Source: Spirochaetaceae bacterium
Lineage (GTDB): Bacteria > Spirochaetota > Spirochaetia > Treponematales > Breznakiellaceae
Assembly: GCA_031267475.1 (NCBI GenBank)
Contig: JAIRZA010000164.1
Span: 1-6,486, forward strand
Direction: 5' to 3'
Length of the DNA stretch: 6,486 nucleotides
Below the pieces are notes generated by a model. It ran no database searches. It was not told the DNA's origin and saw only the letters and a program-made list of their open reading frames with translations. The position numbers and the translations under genes are program-made. Below are positions 1 to 4,854 of the stretch, piece by piece (position 1 is the first letter of the stretch; each line of letters opens with the position of its first letter).

Positions 1-8
1 GTAAAGAA

Positions 9-47
9 TTTGCAAAGATTTGACATTCCGCTTATATGTTTTTGACA
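9..47 (+). promoter_or_regulatory. Putative Pho box (PhoB/PhoP-binding direct repeats)
   Basis: The exact 7-mer TTTGACA occurs at 19-25 and 41-47, 22 bp apart, which is two 11-bp turns. Weaker hexamers fill the same 11-bp register: TTTGCA at 9-14 and CTTATA at 31-36. Tandem TT(A/C/T)ACA-like hexamers with about 11-bp periodicity are the known layout of PhoP sites in Bacillus, and PhoB-family sites generally have this periodicity. If transcription starts near 66, the four units lie at about -57, -46, -35 and -24, which resembles known Pho promoters. The operon encodes a PhoB-type regulator and phosphate uptake, so autoregulation under phosphate limitation is the natural inference. The third unit is poor (3 of 6 matches), and binding is not demonstrated. 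Confidence 0.6.
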
Positions 48-51
48 CTGC

Positions 52-59
52 TATATTAT
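52..59 (+). promoter_or_regulatory. Candidate -10 element of the pst promoter
   Basis: TATATTAT contains two overlapping -10-like hexamers, TATATT (52-57) and TATTAT (54-59). No good -35 lies 16-18 bp upstream: that position is occupied by CTTATA, part of the putative Pho box. This is what is expected of an activator-dependent Pho promoter. The TTGACA at 42-47 has no convincing -10 17 bp downstream. Transcription would begin near 66, leaving a leader of only about 15 nt. Confidence 0.5.
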
Positions 60-69
60 GCTGGCAGTT

Positions 70-75
70 AAGGAG
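70..75 (+). promoter_or_regulatory. Ribosome binding site of pstS
   Basis: AAGGAG lies 5 nt before the ATG at 81. This fixes the pstS start there rather than at the in-frame ATG at 108, which is preceded only by an A-run and has no Shine-Dalgarno sequence. Confidence 0.8.
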
Positions 76-80
76 AAACT

Positions 81-959
81 ATGTTGAATAATACTGGTTC
101 AAAAAAAATGGCTTTTCGCGCCGCGAACATTGCCTTGATAGCGCTGCTTACGGCGGCGAGCCTTCTTGCCGGATGCACGGCGGCGAAAAAATCGCCTATT
201 ACGGTGATTTCCCGCGAAGAAGGCTCTGGAACGCGGACGGCTTTTGTTGAAATTCTGGGCATATTGGACGATGCCAAAAATGACGCTGTTGTGCAGTCGG
301 CGGAAGTTACAAACAATACGGCGGTGATGATGACTTCCGTAGCGGATGATAAAAGCGCGATTGGCTACATATCCATGGGATCCTTGAACGATTCGATTAA
401 GGCGCTAAAAATTGACGGCGCGAGTCCGGACGCGGCGAATGTAAAAAGCGGCGCATATAAAATCGCGCGGCCGTTTAACCTCGTTACGCGGGACAACTTG
501 TCTCCGGCGGCGCGGCATTTTATCAACTTTATTTTAAGCGCCGAAGGGCAGGATGTAATCGCTAAAAACGGGTATCTGCCGCTGGATTCGGTGGACAAAG
601 AGGTATTGCCGTTTTCGGCGGGAGTTAAGGTCGTCGTGGCCGGTTCATCTTCTGTTTCGCCGCTCATGGAGAAACTGCGGGAAGCCTACATAGCCAAATA
701 CCCCGGCGTTGATGTTGAGATACAGCAGAGCGATTCTTCCACAGGGGTAAATTCTGTTACCGGCGGAATCTGCGATATTGGCATGGCGTCGCGGGAGTTA
801 AAGGCAAGCGAGATTGAAAAGGGCGTAAGCCCCGTGTCGATAGCGATAGACGGCGTGGCCGTGATTGTAAACCGCCAGAACCCGTTCGACGACCTTTCGC
901 AGGAGCAGGTAAGAGACATTTATTTAGGCGAAATAAGGGACTGGAGCGAGCTTGAATGA
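81..959 (+). CDS. pstS: Phosphate-binding lipoprotein PstS, circularly permuted
   Basis: This is the extracytoplasmic phosphate receptor of the PstSCAB importer. A basic N-terminus and hydrophobic stretch (about residues 16-30) end in the lipobox LLAGC at 28-32, so Cys32 should be lipidated. Residues 38-171 match the half that is normally C-terminal: ITVISREEGSGTRTAF (40-55, with the R and SGT of the phosphate-binding loop), AIGYISMGSL (93-102), YKIARPF (126-132), AEGQDVIAKNGYLPLD (154-169). Residues 182-292 match the half that is normally N-terminal: VVVAGSSSVSPLMEKL (184-199), the SSTG loop (219-222), DIGMASREL (232-240), DGVAVIVN (257-264) and, at the very end, YLGEIRDWSE (281-290). Usual PstS proteins carry these blocks in the opposite order. 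Each half is present once, and total length (292 aa) is normal for a Gram-positive PstS, so it looks intact and functional. The stop overlaps the pstC start. Family assignment is secure; the permutation is read directly from motif order. Confidence 0.93.
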   Translation: MLNNTGSKKMAFRAANIALIALLTAASLLAGCTAAKKSPITVISREEGSGTRTAFVEILGILDDAKNDAVVQSAEVTNNTAVMMTSVADDKSAIGYISMGSLNDSIKALKIDGASPDAANVKSGAYKIARPFNLVTRDNLSPAARHFINFILSAEGQDVIAKNGYLPLDSVDKEVLPFSAGVKVVVAGSSSVSPLMEKLREAYIAKYPGVDVEIQQSDSSTGVNSVTGGICDIGMASRELKASEIEKGVSPVSIAIDGVAVIVNRQNPFDDLSQEQVRDIYLGEIRDWSELE

Positions 960-1843
960 ATGTTAAGCCAAGCCCCGCCAGTTTGCGCGGCGAGCAAAAA
1001 GTACGGGAATCTTTGATGAAGTCGGTGTTTTTCGCGGCGGCGTGCATCTCTATCCTGTGTGTGGCGCTGATTTGCTTGTTTCTTTTTGCCAACGGCGTTC
1101 CGGCGGTGTTGAAAATTGGCCCTCTAAAATTTTTTGCCGGAAGCGTTTGGAAGCCGGGCAGCGGTTTGTACGGCATTGCCCCCATGATACTGGGCAGCCT
1201 TGCCGTAACACTTGGCGCGATTATAACAGGAGCGCCGCTCGGAATCCTGTGCGCCGTATTCATGGCGCGATTTTGTCCGGCGCGGCTGCGACTGGTGATG
1301 AGCCCCGCGATTACGCTGCTGGCTGGTATTCCTTCGGTGGTATATGGTTTTTTTGGACTCATGGTTTTGTCTCCGGCGCTGCGATTTCTTGGGGCCGGAA
1401 ACGGTAAAAGTATACTAACCGCCTCGCTATTGCTGGGGATAATGATACTGCCGGTAATTGTCAGCGTATCTGAGGCGGCGCTGCGGGCTGTGCCGGACAC
1501 ATATTACGAGGGCGCTTTGGCTTTGGGCGCGTCCAGCGAGGAGGCTGTTTTTTTTGCGCAGCTTCCCGCCGCCGCGCCGGGCGTAACGGCGGGGGTGATA
1601 CTTGGCGTTGGCAGGTCGATTGGCGAGACAATGGCTGTAATCATGGTAGCCGGTAATCAGGCGGTTATTCCCGAAAGTATTTTTAAGGGAGTCAGGACGC
1701 TTACGGCGAACATTGTGCTGGAAATGGGATACGCGGCGGATTTGCACCGTGAAGCTCTGATAGCCACCGCAGCGACTCTGTTCGTATTCATCATGCTTAT
1801 CAACCTGCTATTCGCGCTGGCTAAAAGGAGAATGTCTTTATGA
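956..1843 (+). CDS. pstC: Phosphate ABC transporter permease PstC
   Basis: One of the two membrane subunits forming the phosphate channel with PstA. The 295 aa give about six hydrophobic segments, roughly at residues 22-46, 72-100, 117-140, 152-173, 207-235 and 267-289. Family marks include GIPSVVYGFFGL (124-135) and the EAA-type cytoplasmic loop that docks on the ATPase, YEGALALGASSEEA to AAAPG (184-209). This is followed by GVGRSIGETMAVIMVAGN (217-234), a signature of PstC. The start ATG shares ATGA with the pstS stop, and GGAG at 943-946 lies 9 nt upstream, so translation is probably coupled to pstS. Length is typical and nothing appears missing. PstC and PstA are paralogues; this one is called PstC by its position after pstS and by the GETMAV block, where the next gene has GESAAL. 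Confidence 0.95.
   Translation: MNVKPSPASLRGEQKVRESLMKSVFFAAACISILCVALICLFLFANGVPAVLKIGPLKFFAGSVWKPGSGLYGIAPMILGSLAVTLGAIITGAPLGILCAVFMARFCPARLRLVMSPAITLLAGIPSVVYGFFGLMVLSPALRFLGAGNGKSILTASLLLGIMILPVIVSVSEAALRAVPDTYYEGALALGASSEEAVFFAQLPAAAPGVTAGVILGVGRSIGETMAVIMVAGNQAVIPESIFKGVRTLTANIVLEMGYAADLHREALIATAATLFVFIMLINLLFALAKRRMSL
1823..1830 (+). promoter_or_regulatory. Ribosome binding site of pstA, inside the end of pstC
   Basis: AAAAGGAG lies 9 nt before the ATG at 1840 and supports that start. The internal in-frame ATGs at 1873 and 1885, within the 12-bp repeats, have no comparable site. Confidence 0.7.
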
Positions 1844-2730
1844 CGGGCAACGCGCGTTATACGCCGCAAAATATGCGGCAAAATATGCGGCCAATTACAC
1901 GGCCAATTACACGGCGGAAACTGTTGCAAACGGGGCTTAGGCTGCTTGTCTATGCGGCGGCGGGGATAACGGGCTTCATTATTATCGGCATTATTGCCGC
2001 CATACTCATACGCGGCGTACCCAATTTGCGGCCTGAACTTTTTGCGCTGGTGTATACAAGCGAAAACGCTTCGATGCTGCCGGCTTTAGTCAATACTGTT
2101 ATCATGACCGCTCTGTCGCTCGTGCTCGCCGTGCCGCTGGGAGTTTTCGCCGCCATATATCTTGCGGAGTACGCCCGCCGGGGAAACCCGTTTGTAAGAG
2201 TGGTGCGGCTCGCTGTGGAAACGCTGTCTGGGATTCCGTCCATAGTGTACGGGCTTTTTGGGATGTTGCTCTTTGTCGTCAATCTTCGCTGGGGCTACTC
2301 GATTATGGCGGGAAGTTTTACACTTGCGATAATGATACTCCCGCTCGTTATGCGTACTGCGGAGGAGGCCGTTCTTGCCGTGCCGGATGCGTACCGCGAG
2401 GGGAGTTTTGGACTTGGCGCGGGACGTTTGCGGACGGTGTTCGCGGTTGTACTGCCTCCGGCGGCGCCCGGTATTTTTGTGGGGATTATTCTGGCCGCCG
2501 GACGGATAATAGGCGAATCCGCGGCGCTTATTTTTACCGCCGGTACGGTGGCGCAAATCCCCAAAAATCTTTTTTCTTCGGGGCGGACCCTGGCGGTGCA
2601 CATGTATACACTTTCCAGCGAAGGGCTTTATCTTAAACAGGCCTATGCTTCAGCCGTCGTATTGCTTGCGCTTTCGGCGCTCATCAACACCGTTTCGTTT
2701 TTTCTTGCCAAGAAGTTCAGCAGACTCTAG
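1840..2730 (+). CDS. pstA: Phosphate ABC transporter permease PstA
   Basis: Second channel subunit, 296 aa. After a basic cytoplasmic tail (residues 1-34) come about six membrane segments, near 36-58, 82-110, 127-148, 154-171, 208-234 and 268-290. Family blocks are ETLSGIPSIVYGLFGM (127-142), the EAA-type ATPase-docking loop REGSFGLGAGRLRTV to LPPAAPG (186-211), and AAGRIIGESAALIFTAG (219-235). The start overlaps the pstC stop (ATGA) and has a strong ribosome site. The tail is unusual: residues 10-25 read QNMRQNMR then PITRPITR, the product of two adjacent 12-bp tandem duplications. This adds positive charge before the first membrane segment without touching the conserved core. Function as PstA is secure by homology and position; any effect of the repeats is unknown. 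Confidence 0.95.
   Translation: MTGNARYTPQNMRQNMRPITRPITRRKLLQTGLRLLVYAAAGITGFIIIGIIAAILIRGVPNLRPELFALVYTSENASMLPALVNTVIMTALSLVLAVPLGVFAAIYLAEYARRGNPFVRVVRLAVETLSGIPSIVYGLFGMLLFVVNLRWGYSIMAGSFTLAIMILPLVMRTAEEAVLAVPDAYREGSFGLGAGRLRTVFAVVLPPAAPGIFVGIILAAGRIIGESAALIFTAGTVAQIPKNLFSSGRTLAVHMYTLSSEGLYLKQAYASAVVLLALSALINTVSFFLAKKFSRL
1867..1914 (+). repeat. Two adjacent in-frame 12-bp tandem duplications
   Basis: CAAAATATGCGG occurs twice at 1867-1878 and 1879-1890. It is followed at once by CCAATTACACGG twice, at 1891-1902 and 1903-1914. All copies are perfect. Each unit is four codons, giving QNMR twice and PITR twice in the PstA N-terminal tail. Perfect identity suggests recent slippage, and copy-number change would keep the frame. 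Confidence 0.95.
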
Positions 2731-2735
2731 GGAGG
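2730..2735 (+). promoter_or_regulatory. Ribosome binding site of pstB
   Basis: GGGAGG begins on the last base of the pstA stop codon. It lies 12 nt before the ATG at 2748, a rather long spacing, and 21 nt before the alternative in-frame ATG at 2757. No in-frame GTG or TTG lies between the site and 2748, so 2748 remains the best start. Confidence 0.6.
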
Positions 2736-2747
2736 CTCTATTTTTGG

Positions 2748-3506
2748 ATGAATGACATGGAAAAAATCAGCGTTAATTCGCTTAATCTTTATTACGGCGC
2801 TTTTCAGGCTTTGAAGAATGTTAATCTTGGAATCAAAGACCATGAAATTACGGCGCTTATAGGACCTTCGGGCTGCGGGAAATCAACATTTCTTAAAACA
2901 CTGAATCGCATGAATGATTTAATCGCGGGCTGCCGGATTGAAGGGAAAGTTATGTTTGACGGAGAAGACATTTACGGCGGCATGGATGTAAACCTGCTGC
3001 GCAAACGGGTGGGCATGGTATTTCAAAAGCCGAATCCGTTTCTTATGAGCGTTTACGACAACATAGCGTTCGGCCCGCGCACTCACGGGGTACATTCACG
3101 GATAAAATTGGACTTGATTGTAGAAAAATCTCTTAGAGAGGCGGCGCTCTGGGACGAAATTAAAGACAGGCTAAAAAAAAGCGCCCTCTCTCTCTCCGGC
3201 GGTCAGCAGCAGCGGCTTTGCATAGCGCGGGCGCTTGCCGTGGAGCCGGAAGCCTTGCTCATGGACGAGCCGACATCGGCGCTTGACCCTATATCTACTT
3301 CAAAAATTGAAGATTTAGCTCTGGAATTGCAAAAACACTATACAATAGTTATTGTAACTCATAATATGCAGCAAGCCGCCCGCATTTCCGATACCACCGC
3401 GTTCTTTTTAGCCGGTGAAATCGTAGAATGTAGTCCGACAGAGGAGCTTTTTTCCATGCCTAAAAGTAAACGCACAGAAGATTATATTACCGGGAGATTT
3501 GGCTGA
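2748..3506 (+). CDS. pstB: Phosphate import ATP-binding protein PstB
   Basis: Cytoplasmic ATPase that drives the PstCA channel; 252 aa, the usual PstB length. All ABC motifs are present and intact: Walker A GPSGCGKST (39-47), followed by the PstB-typical FLKTLNRMNDL (48-58); Q-loop VFQKPNPF (91-98); signature LSGGQQQR (149-156); Walker B ALLMDEP (169-175); D-loop SALD (177-180); and the switch histidine in VTHNMQQA (203-210, H205). The C-terminal FFLAGEIVE (219-227) and EDYITGRFG (244-252) are also characteristic of PstB rather than of other importers. It is the only gene preceded by an intergenic gap (17 nt), and its stop overlaps the phoU start by one base (TGATG). An A8 run at 3173-3180 reads cleanly through in frame. 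Confidence 0.97.
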   Translation: MNDMEKISVNSLNLYYGAFQALKNVNLGIKDHEITALIGPSGCGKSTFLKTLNRMNDLIAGCRIEGKVMFDGEDIYGGMDVNLLRKRVGMVFQKPNPFLMSVYDNIAFGPRTHGVHSRIKLDLIVEKSLREAALWDEIKDRLKKSALSLSGGQQQRLCIARALAVEPEALLMDEPTSALDPISTSKIEDLALELQKHYTIVIVTHNMQQAARISDTTAFFLAGEIVECSPTEELFSMPKSKRTEDYITGRFG

Positions 3507-4183
3507 TGAGAGAATATTATCAAAAACAACTTGAAGGCTTGCATAACGAACTTATCCGTATGGGGGCGCTTTGCGAAGAGGCTGTAGCCGGAGCAGTTAT
3601 GGGATTGCTGGAAGAAGACGGCAAGCTGCGGCAAAAAGTCATCAACATGGAAAAAGAAATCGATCTTAAAGAACGGGAAATAGAATCGATATGTGTAAGA
3701 CTTTTACTGCGCGAGCAGCCGGTCGCCGGAGATCTTAGGCAGATAACAGCGGCTCAGCGGATAGTGAGCGACATGGAGCGAATAGGCGACCAGGCCGCCG
3801 ATATAGCGCGGCTTGCGGAAGTCATGTACGGTGAAGGAAGCTATTCCGCCGGAGAAATCGAAAAAACGGTAAAAAGCGGCGTATACATAAGCGATATGTC
3901 CTTGGCAATCACGAAAATGCTAAGCGCCAGCGTGGATTCTTTTGTACACGGCGACCTGCAAAAAGCGCGTGAAGTGATTAAAATGGATGACGCGGTAGAT
4001 AATTTTTTTGTAAAGGTGAAACACGGACTAATAAAAATCATCAAAAAAGACAGCAAGACCGCCGGCGCTTGTTTGGATATTTTGATGATAGCGAAATATT
4101 TGGAACGCTCCGGGGATCACGCCGTGAACATCGCTAAATGGGTAGCCTATTCCATCACCGGAGAACGCGGAGCGCCGGTTTGA
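3506..4183 (+). CDS. phoU: Phosphate signalling regulator PhoU
   Basis: Cytoplasmic adaptor that, in characterised systems, links the Pst transporter to the PhoR kinase and restrains Pho activation and phosphate uptake when phosphate is plentiful. The 225 aa form the two expected three-helix PhoU repeats, about 1-105 and 115-215. Each carries the metal-binding type motif: DMERIGDQAADIA (89-101) in repeat one and YLERSGDHAVNIA (198-210) in repeat two, with the conserved E/D positions kept. The protein is helix-rich and charged with no membrane segment. GGGAG at 3492-3496 lies 9 nt before the ATG, which overlaps the pstB stop by one base. The stop overlaps the TTG start of phoB. Length and motifs are normal. 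Confidence 0.95.
   Translation: MREYYQKQLEGLHNELIRMGALCEEAVAGAVMGLLEEDGKLRQKVINMEKEIDLKEREIESICVRLLLREQPVAGDLRQITAAQRIVSDMERIGDQAADIARLAEVMYGEGSYSAGEIEKTVKSGVYISDMSLAITKMLSASVDSFVHGDLQKAREVIKMDDAVDNFFVKVKHGLIKIIKKDSKTAGACLDILMIAKYLERSGDHAVNIAKWVAYSITGERGAPV
4169..4172 (+). promoter_or_regulatory. Ribosome binding site deciding the phoB TTG start
   Basis: GGAG lies 7 nt before the TTG at 4180, an ideal spacing. No similar site precedes the in-frame ATG at 4138, so the downstream TTG start is preferred. Confidence 0.65.
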
Positions 4184-4854
4184 TTTACATTGTGGAAGAC
4201 GAGCCGGCCGTCCGCGAACTGATACTGTATACCCTGAATACAGCCGGTCTTGAGGCAAAGGGCTTTGAAGACGGGCAAAACTTTTGGCGCGGAATGGCGG
4301 AAAGAACTCCGTCCCTTGTCATGCTCGACATCATGCTGCCCGGCGAAGACGGCTTTACGCTGCTAAAACGGCTGCGCTCTTCAAAAAAGACAAACACGCT
4401 GCCGGTAATCATGCTTACGGCGAAAGGCAGCGAATACGACAAAGTTTTTGGACTAGAAAACGGCGCGGACGATTATTTGGTAAAACCAGTCGGCATGATG
4501 GAACTGGTGGCAAGAACCAAGGCGCTGCTTAGACGCGCCAGTAAAGAAAAAGACGCGGAAACACTCGTTTTAGAAAATATTTGCGTCAACATACCCGGAC
4601 ACAAGGTTACAGTTGACAAAGAGGAAGTTTTTCTTACCCTCAAAGAGTTCGACCTGCTTACGCACCTTGTCAAAAACGAAAACACAGTTTTTTCACGGGA
4701 ACAACTTTTAAGACGTGTATGGGGAATTGATTACGTTGGCGAAACAAGAACCGTAGACACCCACATCCTTACACTGCGGGGCAAACTAGGCTCCGCCGGA
4801 GAACTAATCAAAACAGTTCGCGGACTAGGATATAAAATAGGAAACGGATTATGA
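4180..4854 (+). CDS. phoB: PhoB/PhoP-type response regulator (OmpR family)
   Basis: Transcription factor expected to be phosphorylated by the PhoR encoded next and to bind Pho boxes. The start is taken as TTG at 4180, giving 224 aa beginning MIYIVEDEPAVREL, the usual N-terminus for this family. It overlaps the phoU stop as TTGA, matching the ATGA overlaps elsewhere. The longer reading from ATG 4138 would add 14 atypical residues lying wholly within phoU. The receiver domain (about 1-118) has acidic pocket E6/D7, phosphoacceptor D50 in MLDIMLPGEDGF, T80, switch aromatic Y99 and K102. The residue after KP is V (KPVGMMEL) where F is common. The winged-helix output domain (about 127-224) shows TLKEFDLL, FSREQLLRRVWG, TRTVDTHI and the C-terminal KTVRGLGYKI. 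The stop overlaps the phoR start. PhoB versus PhoP is only a naming matter. Confidence 0.93.
   Translation: MIYIVEDEPAVRELILYTLNTAGLEAKGFEDGQNFWRGMAERTPSLVMLDIMLPGEDGFTLLKRLRSSKKTNTLPVIMLTAKGSEYDKVFGLENGADDYLVKPVGMMELVARTKALLRRASKEKDAETLVLENICVNIPGHKVTVDKEEVFLTLKEFDLLTHLVKNENTVFSREQLLRRVWGIDYVGETRTVDTHILTLRGKLGSAGELIKTVRGLGYKIGNGL

Noticed and set aside
47..68. 5-bp inverted repeat ACTGC ... GCAGT flanking the -10 region
   Set aside because: It is too short, with a 12-nt loop, to claim an operator or hairpin, and most of it would lie upstream of the transcript start.
81..959. PstS as a truncated fragment or pseudogene lacking its normal N-terminal half
   Set aside because: The supposedly missing half is present at the C-terminus of the same frame, with a signal peptide and lipobox in front. 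The product is full length.
757..1500. Long minus-strand open frame of 247 codons across pstS/pstC
   Set aside because: It is antisense to two genes with clear motifs, has no recognisable domain and reads Ser/Arg/Pro-rich. This is the usual shadow of G/C-biased codons.
2744..2755. Mini-ORF TTG-GAT-GAA-TGA overlapping the pstB start, better spaced from the GGGAGG site
   Set aside because: Three codons with a weak start could occur by chance. No conservation data are available to support a leader-peptide role.
3173..3180. A8 run in pstB as a possible programmed frameshift site
   Set aside because: The zero frame is complete through all ABC motifs on both sides. There is no downstream stimulator or useful alternative frame.
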